A stretch of 64,000 nucleotides of DNA from Burkholderiaceae bacterium (lineage in GTDB: Bacteria; Pseudomonadota; Gammaproteobacteria; Burkholderiales; Burkholderiaceae_B), in the NCBI GenBank assembly GCA_023653055.1, contig JAMNXR010000012.1:49005-113004 (forward strand). Reading direction: 5' to 3'. Shown here piece by piece: positions 8,864-19,256 of this stretch. Position numbers and translations under genes: made by a program. Positions within the stretch are counted from its first letter, which is position 1, and every line of letters begins with the position of its first letter. Under the pieces are notes generated by a model. The model ran no database searches, was not told the origin of the DNA, and was given only the letters and a program-made list of their open reading frames with translations.

Positions 8864-9187
8864 CTAGCGCTCGAGGAGCTTGAGCTTGTCGGACATGCCG
8901 TTCCAGTTGTCCGCATCGTCAAGAGGCTTTTTAGAACGGCTGATACTTTGAAAAATAGGCGAGAGCTCAGCATTGAGTGCGATGAACTTCATCTGGTCTT
9001 GGGGGACGTCTTCTTCGGCAAAAATTGCATTGGCGGGGCATTCGGGAATACAGACCGCGCAGTCGATGCATTCATCTGGATCGATCACTAAAAAGTTAGG
9101 ACCTTCACGAAAACAATCAACGGGACAAACGTCCACACAGTCTGTGAACTTGCATTTAATACAGTTTTCGGTCACGACGTGCGTCAT
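8864..9187 (-). CDS. fdxA: 7Fe ferredoxin FdxA
   Basis: Small soluble electron carrier, 107 residues, with a [3Fe-4S] and a [4Fe-4S] cluster. The Cys set is 9, 12, 17, 21, 25 in the first half ([20 protein letters not shown]) and 40, 43, 46, 50 in the second ([12 protein letters not shown]), the pattern of Azotobacter-type FdI. I chose the ATG at 9187, which gives the family-standard [12 protein letters not shown] and TTG codons just upstream could add three or four residues. It directly precedes fpr. Confidence 0.95.
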   Translation of the reverse strand: MTHVVTENCIKCKFTDCVDVCPVDCFREGPNFLVIDPDECIDCAVCIPECPANAIFAEEDVPQDQMKFIALNAELSPIFQSISRSKKPLDDADNWNGMSDKLKLLER

Positions 9188-9309
9188 GTGTTTCACCAAA
9201 GTGCAAATTAGATATTCTTATTTTACCCAAAGCGGTGCCGAGTGTTCGGCATACCCCTATGAAAGGGGTTGGCTGTGCTAATGTTCAAAAAAAGCCCAAA
9301 TAACAGCCC

Positions 9310-10485
9310 ATGATTATTAGATCCCTGCTGGACACCGACCTGTATAAATTCACCATGATGCAGGTGGTGTTGCACCATTTCCCTGCCGCTCAGGTCGAAT
9401 ATCGCTACAAATGCCGAACACCGGGGGTCAATTTGCGTCCCTATTTGGATGAGATTCGGGCCGAAATACATAGCTTGTGTCAGTTACGTTTTAGCGAAGA
9501 TGAACTCTCTTACTTGGGCGGATTACGCTTTATTAAAAGTGACTTTATCGACTTTTTAGGATTGTTCCATCTGCCGGAGAAGTGCATTACGGTGACGGAA
9601 GGTGTCTTGCCTGGAGAAATTGATATCCAGGTCAAGGGTTCTTGGCTCCATACCATTTTGTTTGAAATTCCAGTGCTGGCAATTGTGAACGAGGTGTACT
9701 TTCGTCGAACATGTACAAGTCCAGACTGGCAAGAGGGGCGCGAGCGACTTCAAACCAAGATGAAACTGGTCCTTGAGGCAACGGATCTTGATGACTTCAG
9801 GGTCGCCGAATACGGCACGAGAAGGCGTTTCTCGCGCGAATGGCACGAAGAAGTCGTGCTCACAATGAAAGCCCAAATGGGAAAACATTTTGCGGGTACC
9901 AGCAACGTGTGGTTTGCGATGCGTCACGGTGTCCTGCCGCTTGGCACGATGGCGCACGAGTATTTACAGGCCTGCCAGGCGCTTGGCCCGCGCCTGCGTG
10001 ATTCTCAAGTCTTTGCCTTGGATGTATGGGCCAAGGAATACCGTGGTGACCTCGGAATCGCCTTGTCAGACGTGTACGGCGTGGCTGCGTTCTTACGCGA
10101 CTTTGATATGTATTTTTGCAAACTGTTTGACGGCGCGCGTCACGATTCGGGCGATCCATTTGACTGGGGCGAGCGCATGATCGCGCACTACAAAACCAAT
10201 CGTGTTGACCCCCGCACGAAAACTTTAATTTTTTCAGATGGGTTAACATTTCCACGTGCGATCGAATTGACTCGGCGCTTTGCCAGTCGTTGTAAAACAG
10301 CCTTTGGTATCGGTACAAATTTGACTAATGATTTAGGTCACGAGCCGCTACAGATTGTCATGAAAATGGTGCGCTGTAATGGTCAGCCAGTTGCAAAGGT
10401 TTCAGACGCGCCAGAAAAAACGATGTGCGATGACAAAGCGTATCTTGCATATCTCAGGCAAGTCTTTGAACTCCCACCCGCCTAA
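9310..10485 (+). CDS. pncB: Nicotinate phosphoribosyltransferase
   Basis: First step of the Preiss-Handler NAD salvage route: nicotinate + PRPP + ATP to nicotinate mononucleotide. The 391-residue protein starts with [16 protein letters not shown]. It contains [17 protein letters not shown] (about 166-182, including the phosphorylated-His region), the [15 protein letters not shown] loop and GIGTNLTND near residue 335, all diagnostic of PncB. It is divergent from fdxA across 122 bp, which include a 6-bp hairpin (ACCCCT 9253-9258 with AGGGGT 9264-9269). No clear Shine-Dalgarno precedes the ATG. Confidence 0.95.
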   Translation: MIIRSLLDTDLYKFTMMQVVLHHFPAAQVEYRYKCRTPGVNLRPYLDEIRAEIHSLCQLRFSEDELSYLGGLRFIKSDFIDFLGLFHLPEKCITVTEGVLPGEIDIQVKGSWLHTILFEIPVLAIVNEVYFRRTCTSPDWQEGRERLQTKMKLVLEATDLDDFRVAEYGTRRRFSREWHEEVVLTMKAQMGKHFAGTSNVWFAMRHGVLPLGTMAHEYLQACQALGPRLRDSQVFALDVWAKEYRGDLGIALSDVYGVAAFLRDFDMYFCKLFDGARHDSGDPFDWGERMIAHYKTNRVDPRTKTLIFSDGLTFPRAIELTRRFASRCKTAFGIGTNLTNDLGHEPLQIVMKMVRCNGQPVAKVSDAPEKTMCDDKAYLAYLRQVFELPPA

Positions 10486-10536
10486 TTTGTCCAACTCCTG
10501 GTGTACACAGCACCACTTATCATTTAAGGAAAAATA

Positions 10537-10887
10537 ATGAGCAACATCAAACGCGTGAACGTAGGTAAACGTCTCTCTGATATGGCGGTCTACAACGGCG
10601 TTGCGTATTTGGCAGGACAAGTCGCGACCGACACCACTCAAGACGTCACAGGTCAGACAGCCCAAGTGCTGGCTGCGATTGACGCGTTGCTTGCTGAGGC
10701 AGGCACCGACAAAACACGTATCTTGATGGCGCAAGTGTTTGTGGCCAATATCGCTGAATATGACGGTATGAACGTGGCCTATGAGGCTTGGGTCCCAGCT
10801 GGCCACACCCCTCCACGCGCCACGATCGAAGCGCGCTTAGCGGGCCCCGACTACAAAGTTGAAATCGTTGTAACGGCAGCGGTATAA
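10537..10887 (+). CDS. RidA family (YjgF/YER057c/UK114) protein
   Basis: Small trimeric enzyme family; RidA hydrolyses reactive enamine/imine intermediates, while other subfamilies have different or unknown activities. The 116-residue protein shows GVAYLAGQVATDTTQDVTGQ, the central DKTRILMAQVF and the C-terminal PPRATIEARLAGPDYKVEI. The Arg in the PPRAT-like motif (the carboxylate-binding Arg in active RidA) is present. It has an AAGGA ribosome site. It follows pncB and precedes relA on the same strand, and no functional link is evident. Subfamily is not certain. Confidence 0.88.
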   Translation: MSNIKRVNVGKRLSDMAVYNGVAYLAGQVATDTTQDVTGQTAQVLAAIDALLAEAGTDKTRILMAQVFVANIAEYDGMNVAYEAWVPAGHTPPRATIEARLAGPDYKVEIVVTAAV

Positions 10888-10913
10888 GCCAAGTCGTTTT
10901 TTTTTCAAACGCG

Positions 10914-13199
10914 GTGTCGCCTGAGCAACAATCAGAAGTAGCAGCCCTCATCGTCGACATGAATATCGACGATGGGGCTTTGTTGCGCCGGGCGGCCGAA
11001 TGGTCGAGCCAGTGGCTGGGTGAGCAGTGCACGGCATCCGGCGAGCCTTTGATCGTGCACGCGCTGGGTTCAGCCAAAATATTGTCGGGCATGCAGGCGG
11101 ATCCTGCCACGCGTACCGCGGCATTGTTGGTGGCGACCTTAGAGGTTTCACAGGCTGATTTGAGTCAGGTGAGGCAGTTAGATGGCATCAAAGAGCAGTT
11201 TGGCCCAGAAATTGCGCGTTTGGTTCAAGGCACGCGCGAGTTGATGCGTTTGAGTGGCATCGCCAGCGGTGCAAGCGATGGCGCTGATGATGCGCCAATG
11301 CAAAAAGAAATGTTACGAAAAATGCTGTTGGCGATGGCGGCTGATTTGCGCATTGTTTTGCTCAGATTGGCCTCCCGATTGCAAACCTTGCGTTGGCATG
11401 CGAACACCAAAATGCCTTGCAGTCCTGCACTTGCGCGTGAAACGCTTGATTTGTATACACCTTTGGCAAATCGTCTGGGTATTTGGCAGATCAAGTGGGA
11501 AATGGAAGATCTGGCCTTTCGTTTTACAGATCCCGCGCGTTACAAAGAAATTGCGGGCTTGCTCGAAGAAAAGCGTGCTGAGCGTGAGTCGTTCATTCAT
11601 GAAACGGTTGAAGCGTTAACCTCTGCATTACAAAAAATGGGCATCGCAGCCGATGTGACAGGACGGCCCAAACATATTTACAGCATCCACAACAAGATGC
11701 TTCAGAAAAGTCTCGATTTCAGTGCACTGTTTGATGTGCGCGCACTGCGGATTATTGTTCAAACGGAGCGTGACTGTTACAACGCGCTCGGGCTGGTGCA
11801 CGAGCGATGGGTACCCATGGGCGATGAGTTTGATGATTATATTTCTCGTCCTAAACCGAACGGATATCGTTCCTTGCACACCGTTGTAGCCGATGCCGAG
11901 GGTCGACCTTTCGAAGTGCAGATCCGCACGCGCGCGATGCATGAATTTGCAGAGTTAGGGATGGCTGCGCATTGGCGCTACAAAGAAAGTCCTCGCGCGG
12001 GTGCGGCAGAAAACGCAGTGGCAGCGGATCAATACGATCGTCAACTTGCCTGGATGCGACAGTTATTGGCATGGAATACCGAAGCTGCTCAACGCCCTGG
12101 TGGGGGCGCGGGTCAGACTGTTGCGACGGCATTGGCCTCAGGTGCCGTCACAGACAGACGCTCTGCTGGGCGCATGGCAAAACCGACAGAAGAACGCATC
12201 TACGTTTTGTCTCCGCAGGCACGCGTACTGGAGCTTCCAGCTGGGTCAACCGCGGTTGATTTTGCGTATCTTTTACATACCGATCTGGGCCACCGTTGTC
12301 GTGGTGCGCGTATCGATGGTCAATTGGTGCCGCTTCAGACCCAATTGCAAACCGGGCAGACGGTTGAAATCGTGACAACAAAGTCAGGGGGGCCATCGCG
12401 CGACTGGCTCAACCCTCAGCTTGGTTTTCTCGCGAGTCCGCGCGCCCGTGCCAAAGTGCGTTCCTGGTTTAACGCGATTGAATTACAACAGCGTATGACG
12501 CAAGGCCAGGCGCTGGTTGAAAAAGAGCTTCAGCGCTTGGGCAAGACTGCGATCAATCTTGAGCAGTTAGCTCAGCAGCTTGGATTTGCCCATGCAGATG
12601 ATTTGTATGTTGCCGCGGCGAAAGAGGAATTTAGTTTGCGTCAGATTGACGCAGTTTTTCAGCCGGTTGCATCAGAAGTGGAGCCTAGTCTTGAGTCAAT
12701 GATTGTCCATGCTTCGCGCACCGAGCGTGGAGGCGTGGGTGGAAAAAGCGGCGTCCTGGTAGTGGGCGTAGATTCCTTGTTAACGCAGCTGGCGAGGTGT
12801 TGCCGTCCTGCGCCACCGGATCCGATTGCGGGATTTGTCACCCGAGGTCGGGGCGTTTCAATTCATCGCGCTGATTGCGCGAGCTTTGTGGCCTTAAATG
12901 CCCGGCAGCCTGAGCGTATCATTGACGTCGCCTGGGGTCAGGCCGAGGCGCAAGCGCTTTTTCCAGTAGATCTGTTCGTGCAGGCTCAGGATCGTGCGGG
13001 GCTGTTGCGGGACTTGTCTGAAGTTTTTGCCAGACTGCGTCTCAATGTTGTAGGCGTCAATACGCATAGCAAGGCTTCTATGGCCTACATGTCCTTTACT
13101 GTTGAAATTCGAGATGGGGGCGAATTGCAGCGTGCTTTGATTGCAATGCGAGAAGTTGGTGGTGTTTTGACGGCAGAGCGGCGGTCGCCTGGGGCATGA
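10914..13199 (+). CDS. relA: GTP pyrophosphokinase RelA (monofunctional type)
   Basis: Ribosome-associated (p)ppGpp synthetase of the stringent response, 761 residues, GTG start. The N-terminal HD hydrolase domain is degenerate: where bifunctional Rel/SpoT has HD...ED, this reads VATLEVSQADLSQ. The synthetase domain has RALRIIVQTERDCYNALG and GDEFDDYISRPKPNGYRSLH. The acidic EFDD (EXDD) is typical of monofunctional RelA, whereas bifunctional enzymes carry RXKD. A TGS domain follows (ERIYVLSPQARVLELPAGST, about 420-480), then the zinc-finger region with LARCCRPAPPDPI and a C-terminal ACT domain (DRAGLLRDLSEVFARLRLN). A spoT-type gene is expected elsewhere. Confidence 0.95.
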   Translation: MSPEQQSEVAALIVDMNIDDGALLRRAAEWSSQWLGEQCTASGEPLIVHALGSAKILSGMQADPATRTAALLVATLEVSQADLSQVRQLDGIKEQFGPEIARLVQGTRELMRLSGIASGASDGADDAPMQKEMLRKMLLAMAADLRIVLLRLASRLQTLRWHANTKMPCSPALARETLDLYTPLANRLGIWQIKWEMEDLAFRFTDPARYKEIAGLLEEKRAERESFIHETVEALTSALQKMGIAADVTGRPKHIYSIHNKMLQKSLDFSALFDVRALRIIVQTERDCYNALGLVHERWVPMGDEFDDYISRPKPNGYRSLHTVVADAEGRPFEVQIRTRAMHEFAELGMAAHWRYKESPRAGAAENAVAADQYDRQLAWMRQLLAWNTEAAQRPGGGAGQTVATALASGAVTDRRSAGRMAKPTEERIYVLSPQARVLELPAGSTAVDFAYLLHTDLGHRCRGARIDGQLVPLQTQLQTGQTVEIVTTKSGGPSRDWLNPQLGFLASPRARAKVRSWFNAIELQQRMTQGQALVEKELQRLGKTAINLEQLAQQLGFAHADDLYVAAAKEEFSLRQIDAVFQPVASEVEPSLESMIVHASRTERGGVGGKSGVLVVGVDSLLTQLARCCRPAPPDPIAGFVTRGRGVSIHRADCASFVALNARQPERIIDVAWGQAEAQALFPVDLFVQAQDRAGLLRDLSEVFARLRLNVVGVNTHSKASMAYMSFTVEIRDGGELQRALIAMREVGGVLTAERRSPGA

Positions 13200-13342
13200 G
13201 CCTTCGAGGATCATTATGGCGTCAATTGAGGGATTATCCGCAGTTTTTCCTGCGACACACTGGTAAAATCACATCTTTGAAATGCTTCACGCACTTGGCA
13301 TATTGTTGCCGGTGTAGCTCGGTCTGATCTGGAGATCCGGTC

Positions 13343-14542
13343 TTGAAACCCTATGACTTTCCCGATGCCAAAGGGCATTTTGGTCCCTACGGCGGTGTAT
13401 TTGCAGCAGAAACCCTCATGCAGGCAATCGAGGAGTTACGTTTGTCCTATGACAAATATCGTAACGACCCCGAATTTCTGGCTGAGTTTGAATATGAGCT
13501 CAAGCATTTTGTCGGGCGCCCGACCCCCGTCTACCACGCACGTCGTTGGTCTGAAGAGCTTGGCGGCGCGCAGATCTGGTTCAAGCGCGAAGACCTGAAC
13601 CACACGGGCGCGCACAAGATCAACAACAGTCTGGGACAAGCCTTGCTCGCCCGCCGGATGGGCAAGCGCCGCATCATCGCCGAGACTGGCGCAGGTCAAC
13701 ATGGTGTGGCGACAGCAACCGTCTGCGCGCGCTATGGCATGGAATGTGTGGTTTACATGGGTAGCGAGGACGTCAAGCGTCAATCGCCCAACGTGTTTCG
13801 TATGAAGCTGTTGGGTGCGACCGTTGTGCCAGTCGAATCCGGTTCCAAGACCCTCAAAGATGCGCTCAACGAAGCTATGCGCGACTGGGTCACCAACGTG
13901 GACGATACCTTTTACATTATTGGAACGGTGGCTGGACCACATCCTTATCCAATGATGGTGCGCAACTTTCACTCAGTGATTGGCCAGGAGTCGATCGAGC
14001 AAATGCCTCTTTACGCCGGCAAGCAGCCAGATTACGTCTTGGCTTGCGTGGGAGGCGGTTCAAACGCGATGGGTATTTTTCATCCTTATATCCCCTTTGA
14101 GCATACCAAACTGGTGGGTGTTGAAGCCGCCGGTGAGGGTGTCGAAACAGGTAAGCATTCTGCTTCCCTCACGGCAGGGCGCGTTGGTGTGCTACACGGT
14201 AATCGTACGTATGTGTTGCAAGACGAAAACGGCCAAGTAGCCGAGACGCACTCTGTATCGGCCGGTCTGGATTATCCTGGTGTGGGCCCAGAGCATGCAT
14301 GGCTCAAAGACAGTGGTCGTGCATCTTATGTCAGCGTGACCGATGACGAAGCACTGGCGAGCTTTCATCACTGCTGCCAGATCGAAGGCATTATTCCTGC
14401 ACTTGAGACCTCACATGCGTTAGCGTATGCCGCCAAGCTTGCCCCTACGCTGTCAAAGGACCAAGTGATCTTGGTGAATTTGTCAGGGCGTGGCGACAAA
14501 GATATCAACACAGTCGCACAGCGTGCGGGTATGGTGCTCTAA
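13343..14542 (+). CDS. trpB: Tryptophan synthase beta chain
   Basis: PLP enzyme condensing indole with serine, 399 residues. The PLP lysine is Lys92 in [10 protein letters not shown], and the phosphate loop GGGSNA (about 233-238) and the C-terminal NLSGRGDKD are present. The start is TTG at 13343, supported by GGAG seven bases upstream and the correct N-terminus ([18 protein letters not shown]). It is the first gene of trpB-trpA-accD. trpF, which usually precedes trpB in Burkholderiales, is absent here and relA lies upstream instead. Confidence 0.97.
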   Translation: MKPYDFPDAKGHFGPYGGVFAAETLMQAIEELRLSYDKYRNDPEFLAEFEYELKHFVGRPTPVYHARRWSEELGGAQIWFKREDLNHTGAHKINNSLGQALLARRMGKRRIIAETGAGQHGVATATVCARYGMECVVYMGSEDVKRQSPNVFRMKLLGATVVPVESGSKTLKDALNEAMRDWVTNVDDTFYIIGTVAGPHPYPMMVRNFHSVIGQESIEQMPLYAGKQPDYVLACVGGGSNAMGIFHPYIPFEHTKLVGVEAAGEGVETGKHSASLTAGRVGVLHGNRTYVLQDENGQVAETHSVSAGLDYPGVGPEHAWLKDSGRASYVSVTDDEALASFHHCCQIEGIIPALETSHALAYAAKLAPTLSKDQVILVNLSGRGDKDINTVAQRAGMVL

Positions 14543-14566
14543 GGTTTTAAAGGTTTTTAAATACAT

Positions 14567-15424
14567 ATGGCTCAACACACAGATCGCATCGCCGCAGCGT
14601 TCGACCGCGCTGCACAACAGCAACGGGCGGCGCTGATTCCTTACATTGCTGCGGGCAATCCTTTGCCTGAGTCAACGGTGCCCTTGATGCATGCATTGGT
14701 CAAGGCGGGTGCCGATGTGATCGAACTTGGTATTCCTTTTTCGGATCCAATGGCTGATGGGCCTGTTATTCAGCGCGCCGCAGAACATGCGATTGCACAA
14801 GGCGTCGGACTCAAGCATGTATTGGGGATGGTTGCCGAATTTCGCAAGCAAGACCAGGTCACACCGATTGTCCTGATGGGTTACGCCAATCCAATCGAGA
14901 ACATTGGCCAACAAGCGTTTGCAGAACAAGCTGAACAAGCGGGTGTGGATGGATTGCTCACTGTTGATTATCCGCCCGAAGAAATCGATGATTTTGTGGG
15001 TTTGCTTAGCAAGCACCATATTGCTCCGATTTTCTTGTTGGCTCCGACTTCGACCGATGCACGGATTCAGGCCGTTGGCAAAATTGCCCGAGGCTATGTC
15101 TATTATGTTTCTCTCAATGGTGTGACAGGCGCCGGCCATCTCGATACGGCTGATGTCGCCATGCGTTTAAAGGGCATTCGAAAACATGTTGCCTTGCCGG
15201 TGGGCGTAGGTTTCGGTATCAGTGATGCAAAAAGTGCTCAGAGCATTAGTTTGGTAGCGGACGCCGTTGTGATCGGTAGCAAGCTGATCGATACGATGAC
15301 AAAAGCATGTGCGGGTTTACCTAAGGATCAACAGTCACAGGCTGCAATTGATGCAGGTGCAGGGTGGCTGGCGGGCATTCGTCAGGCGATTGATGTAGCG
15401 CGCCAAGCGGAGCACGTTAAATGA
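14567..15424 (+). CDS. trpA: Tryptophan synthase alpha chain
   Basis: Cleaves indole-3-glycerol phosphate to indole, which is channelled to TrpB. The 285-residue TIM barrel has catalytic Glu53 ([11 protein letters not shown]) and Asp64 (MADGPVIQ), the [12 protein letters not shown] loop and the phosphate-binding GFGISDAK. The stop overlaps the accD start by four bases (ATGA), so trpA and accD are translationally coupled. Confidence 0.97.
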   Translation: MAQHTDRIAAAFDRAAQQQRAALIPYIAAGNPLPESTVPLMHALVKAGADVIELGIPFSDPMADGPVIQRAAEHAIAQGVGLKHVLGMVAEFRKQDQVTPIVLMGYANPIENIGQQAFAEQAEQAGVDGLLTVDYPPEEIDDFVGLLSKHHIAPIFLLAPTSTDARIQAVGKIARGYVYYVSLNGVTGAGHLDTADVAMRLKGIRKHVALPVGVGFGISDAKSAQSISLVADAVVIGSKLIDTMTKACAGLPKDQQSQAAIDAGAGWLAGIRQAIDVARQAEHVK

Positions 15425-16305
15425 GTTGGCTTGGTAAGCTCCTTCCCCCACGTATTAACAAGGTTCCCACACCAGATGCGGCCACAAAGCGTGTGCCAGA
15501 AGGTATCTGGGTCAAGTGCCCCTCCTGCGAATCGGTACTCTACAACGAAGACCTCGCCGCAAATCTACATGTTTGTCCTAAATGTGATCACCACATGCGA
15601 ATCGGATCACGTGCGCGTATCGAGTCACTTCTCGATATCGAGGGTCGCGTTGAAATTGGTTCCAATACACGTTCAATGGATCCTCTAAAGTTCAAGGATT
15701 CTCGCAAGTATCCTGAGCGCGTCCAAGAAGCTGTTCGCCAAACGGGTGAAACAGATGCGCTTGTGGTGGTGAGTGGTGCGATCCGGAGCGTGCCGTGCGT
15801 GTTGGCCTGCTTTGAGTTTGAATTTATGGGCGGATCAATGGGATCCGTTGTGGGCGAGCGCTTTGTCCAGGGCGTTCAGGCTGCGATTAAAAATAAAGTT
15901 CCTTTTATCTGCGTAGCCGCTTCTGGGGGTGCGCGTATGCAAGAGAGTTTGTTTTCCTTGATGCAGATGGCCAAAACCAATGCAATGCTGACGCGATTGG
16001 CTGAAGCGAAGTTGCCATTCATTAGCGTTCTGACAGATCCTACAATGGGTGGAGTATCTGCGAGCTTTGCCTTTATGGGAGATGTCGTGATCGGCGAACC
16101 CAAAGCACTGATCGGTTTCGCGGGACCGCGTGTGATCGAACAGACTGTTCGTGAAAAGCTGCCCGAGGGTTTTCAGCGCTCAGAGTTTTTGCAGCAAAAA
16201 GGAGCGATCGATATGGTGCTGGATCGCCGACAGTTGCGTGAGGAGCTTGCCCGCTTAATGGCGATCATGACCCACCAAGCCATGGATAGCGTCACTGCTG
16301 CTTAA
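15421..16305 (+). CDS. accD: Acetyl-CoA carboxylase carboxyltransferase subunit beta
   Basis: Beta half of the carboxyltransferase that makes malonyl-CoA with AccA. The 294-residue protein has the N-terminal zinc ribbon (Cys33, 36, 52, 55) and the crotonase-fold core with SGGARMQE and the oxyanion-region [13 protein letters not shown]. Coupling to trpBA is common in proteobacteria. Many relatives have folC next, but here a terminator and the convergent rne follow. Confidence 0.97.
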   Translation: MSWLGKLLPPRINKVPTPDAATKRVPEGIWVKCPSCESVLYNEDLAANLHVCPKCDHHMRIGSRARIESLLDIEGRVEIGSNTRSMDPLKFKDSRKYPERVQEAVRQTGETDALVVVSGAIRSVPCVLACFEFEFMGGSMGSVVGERFVQGVQAAIKNKVPFICVAASGGARMQESLFSLMQMAKTNAMLTRLAEAKLPFISVLTDPTMGGVSASFAFMGDVVIGEPKALIGFAGPRVIEQTVREKLPEGFQRSEFLQQKGAIDMVLDRRQLREELARLMAIMTHQAMDSVTAA

Positions 16306-16321
16306 ATAAGCGCTGAGGAAT

Positions 16322-16358
16322 AAAAAAAGTGCATCAATATAATTGATGCACTTTTTTT
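16322..16358. terminator. Bidirectional intrinsic terminator between accD and rne
   Basis: A perfect 10-bp stem (GTGCATCAAT 16329-16338 and ATTGATGCAC 16342-16351, 3-nt loop) is flanked by seven As on the left and a T-tract on the right. It therefore works as an intrinsic terminator for both converging genes. Confidence 0.93.
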
Positions 16359-16406
16359 ACGACTTGATACGTGTCAACGTCTATCGCGCTTGCGCGCGAT
16401 AGACTA

Positions 16407-19256
16407 TCAGCGACTTGTTTCCACTTGAATCAATGGCTCGCTGGAAACTGCAACACGTGGCTTGGGCTCACGGCCAAGCTTGATTGGAGTGAAGCGTTGG
16501 TTTGCCATTGCTTGCGCAACACGAACGGGATCACTCTCTACCCACTGCAGACCTGCTGTTTGCACGATGGCATGTAATGTTGCCGTATCTGCACGTGCGA
16601 CAGGGGCCACAACGGGAGCAGAGGGCGTTGCAGCAACTTGTACAGCAGCGGGTGCTGGTGTAGGCGCTGGTTGCGGGGACGCCGGAGCTGCTTGAACAGG
16701 GGCTGAAACGACGGGTACTGTTTCAGTTTGGACAATAGCTGCAGGAGCAGGCGCTGTAACAACTGGCGTTGCAACTGGAGCAGCAACTACTGGAGCAGCA
16801 ACTACTGGAGCCGCAACAACTGGTGCTGCAGCAACGGGTACTGAAACGGGTACTGAAACGGGTGCGGCTGTCACAGCGGGTGTTGAGAAGGGAGTTGAGC
16901 GATGTTCAACATAGTTAACAGGAGCGCCAGAAAGTGCATGGCTCGACACATGCTCAAAGCCTGCGCCTTCTGAGGTCTGGTCCTCACGACCATCTTGATT
17001 GCCACCTTCGTCAGCGCCACGACGACCGCGACGGCTGCGACGGCGACGACGCTTGCGCTCAGGATCATTCTGGTCAATGTCGTCTTCGCCTAAGCCTTGA
17101 GCTTCCAGACCATTTTGCAGATGAGCCTGATCATCCGACAAACTGCTGGCGGCGGGTGCGGGACGCGTGGCTTGTGGACGACGTTCGTTAGACGCTGCAT
17201 TGTCGTTGGTCGTCAGATTTGTCGTGGTAGCACCATCGGCTTGGTCTGCACGTACCTCAGAGCCGTCCTCACGACGATTGCGACCGCGGCCGCGACGATT
17301 GCGATTGCCGCGTGCGCTGTCTTCACCTTGCTCGTTGGACTCAGAGCGTGTCTGAGGTGCACGATCTGAACGCTCGTCCGCCTTGGGGGCGCGACGATTA
17401 TCGGGCGTTGTGACAGTCTCGTTTGTTGGAGAGCGGCCTTCGCCACGGTTGTCTGGACGACGTCCACGACCACCACGATTGCCACCGCGTCGGTCACCTT
17501 GCGCAGAACGTCCACGCTCACGTGAGTCAGTTGGCTTGGTTGCTTCCTCTTTTTTCTCGGAGGAGCCCGTTAACCAGCTAAAGAAGCGAGAGAACAATCC
17601 AGGTGTCGCATTTGCATCTGCTTTTTTGGCAGGCGTTGATGAGACAGGGGCGGGTTGTGCGGGTGTAATTCCTTTGACCAAGGCCTCGGGTTTCGCCTTG
17701 ATCTCTTGCTCTTTAGGCGCCCAACTCATGTCAGTCGAAGGGGCATCTACTAAGTCAAAGCTTGTCTTGATGTCTTCTAAACGAGGATCATCATGACGCA
17801 AGCGCTCGATGTGATGGTGCGGGGTCTCGAGATGGCGGTTAGGAATCAGGATCAAGTTGACCTTGAGGCGTGTCTCAATCTTGGTGATATCTGAGCGTTT
17901 TTCATTGAGCAAGAATGTCGCAACATCAACGGGAACCTGCGCGTGCACAGCCGCTGTGTTTTCCTTCATCGCTTCTTCTTGGAGCAGACGCAAGACTTGC
18001 AGTGCACTCGACTCGGCATCCCGGATCACGCCAGTGCCATTACAGCGTGGGCAAGTGATGTGTGAGCCTTCGTTGAGCGCAGGACGCAGACGCTGGCGTG
18101 ACAACTCCATCAGACCAAAGCGAGAAATTTTGCCCATTTGGACGCGTGCACGATCAAAATGCAGTGCGTCGCGCAGACGATTTTCAACTGCGCGTTGATT
18201 TTTCGTGTCTTCCATGTCGATGAAATCGATCACGATCAGACCACCCAAGTCACGCAGGCGTAATTGACGCGCAACTTCGTCGGCCGCTTCTTGATTGGTG
18301 CGTAGCGCTGTTTCTTCGATGTCAGCGCCACGGGTGGCGCGTGCTGAGTTGACGTCGACCGCAACCAAGGCTTCGGTGTGATCAATCACGACAGAGCCGC
18401 CAGACGGCAGGTCTACCGTACGCGAATAAGCCGTTTCGATTTGGTGTTCGATTTGAAAGCGTGAGAACAGTGGCACATCGTCACGGTAGCGTTTGACGCG
18501 CTCGACGTTGTCGGGCATCACCACACTCATAAACGCGGTGGCCTGATCGGCGATATCATCCGTGTCGATCAAAATCTCGCCGATATCGGGTGAGAAATAA
18601 TCACGGATTGCACGAATGACGAGGCTGGATTCGAGGTAAATCAGAATCGGAGCAGGATTGTCCTTGGCGGCGCCATCGATCGCAGTCCAAAGCTGCATCA
18701 GATAGGACATGTCCCATTGCAGTTCTTCGGCATTGCGACCGATACCGGCTGTACGGGCAATGATGCTCATGCCGGTTGGGATTGTCAGCTGGTCCATCGC
18801 TTCGCGCAGCTCTTGGCGCTCTTCACCCTCGACGCGGCGTGAAACACCGCCACCACGTGGGTTGTTAGGCATCAACACTAAGTAACGACCGGCGAGAGAG
18901 ATAAAGGTGGTGAGTGCTGCGCCTTTGTTGCCGCGCTCTTCTTTTTCAACCTGAACGATCAGCTCTTGACCTTCGCGCAGGGCGTCTTGAATACGCGCTG
19001 ATCGAACGTCTACGCCTTCTTTGAAATAGCTGCGTGCGATTTCTTTGAAAGGCAAAAAGCCATGACGGTCTTCGCCGTAGTTAACAAAGCAGGCTTCGAG
19101 ACCGGGCTCGATGCGGGTAATGACGCCTTTGTAGATGTTGCCTTTACGCTGTTCGCGTCCGGCGATTTCGATGTCGAGGTCGATGAGCTTTTGCCCGTCG
19201 ACGATTGCAACGCGCAGTTCTTCTTGGTGCGTCGCGTTAAACAGCATGCGCTTCAT
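16407..19256 (-). CDS. rne: Ribonuclease E
   Basis: Endoribonuclease of RNA decay and rRNA/tRNA processing, scaffold of the degradosome. It has 949 residues from ATG 19256, which follows GGAGAAA and gives the standard MKRMLFNATHQEELRVAIVDG; the frame is open 37 codons further but that extension is not conserved. The S1 domain covers about 38-120. The catalytic core includes the DFIDMEDTKNQRAVENRL motif and the zinc-link TCPRCNGTG. From about residue 560 the arm is disordered: Arg/Gly/Asp-rich patches (RRGGNRGGRGRR, ERKRRRRRSRRGRRG) for RNA binding, then a Pro/Ala/Val repeat (coded at 16771-16866). The last ~20 residues (FTPIKLGREPKPRV) look conserved and may bind a partner. Confidence 0.95.
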   Translation of the reverse strand: MKRMLFNATHQEELRVAIVDGQKLIDLDIEIAGREQRKGNIYKGVITRIEPGLEACFVNYGEDRHGFLPFKEIARSYFKEGVDVRSARIQDALREGQELIVQVEKEERGNKGAALTTFISLAGRYLVLMPNNPRGGGVSRRVEGEERQELREAMDQLTIPTGMSIIARTAGIGRNAEELQWDMSYLMQLWTAIDGAAKDNPAPILIYLESSLVIRAIRDYFSPDIGEILIDTDDIADQATAFMSVVMPDNVERVKRYRDDVPLFSRFQIEHQIETAYSRTVDLPSGGSVVIDHTEALVAVDVNSARATRGADIEETALRTNQEAADEVARQLRLRDLGGLIVIDFIDMEDTKNQRAVENRLRDALHFDRARVQMGKISRFGLMELSRQRLRPALNEGSHITCPRCNGTGVIRDAESSALQVLRLLQEEAMKENTAAVHAQVPVDVATFLLNEKRSDITKIETRLKVNLILIPNRHLETPHHHIERLRHDDPRLEDIKTSFDLVDAPSTDMSWAPKEQEIKAKPEALVKGITPAQPAPVSSTPAKKADANATPGLFSRFFSWLTGSSEKKEEATKPTDSRERGRSAQGDRRGGNRGGRGRRPDNRGEGRSPTNETVTTPDNRRAPKADERSDRAPQTRSESNEQGEDSARGNRNRRGRGRNRREDGSEVRADQADGATTTNLTTNDNAASNERRPQATRPAPAASSLSDDQAHLQNGLEAQGLGEDDIDQNDPERKRRRRRSRRGRRGADEGGNQDGREDQTSEGAGFEHVSSHALSGAPVNYVEHRSTPFSTPAVTAAPVSVPVSVPVAAAPVVAAPVVAAPVVAAPVATPVVTAPAPAAIVQTETVPVVSAPVQAAPASPQPAPTPAPAAVQVAATPSAPVVAPVARADTATLHAIVQTAGLQWVESDPVRVAQAMANQRFTPIKLGREPKPRVAVSSEPLIQVETSR
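16771..16866. repeat. Short tandem repeats in the rne C-terminal arm
   Basis: Three 15-bp units (16783-16797, 16798-16812, 16813-16827) plus a shorter 12-bp copy encode APVVA repeats. A 12-bp unit around 16834-16863 encodes VSVP repeats. Copies differ by one to three bases, consistent with slippage in a disordered linker. Confidence 0.75.

Noticed and set aside
17097..17369. Open frames antisense to the Arg-rich rne arm
   Set aside because: They arise from GC-rich codons of rne and have biased, low-complexity composition.
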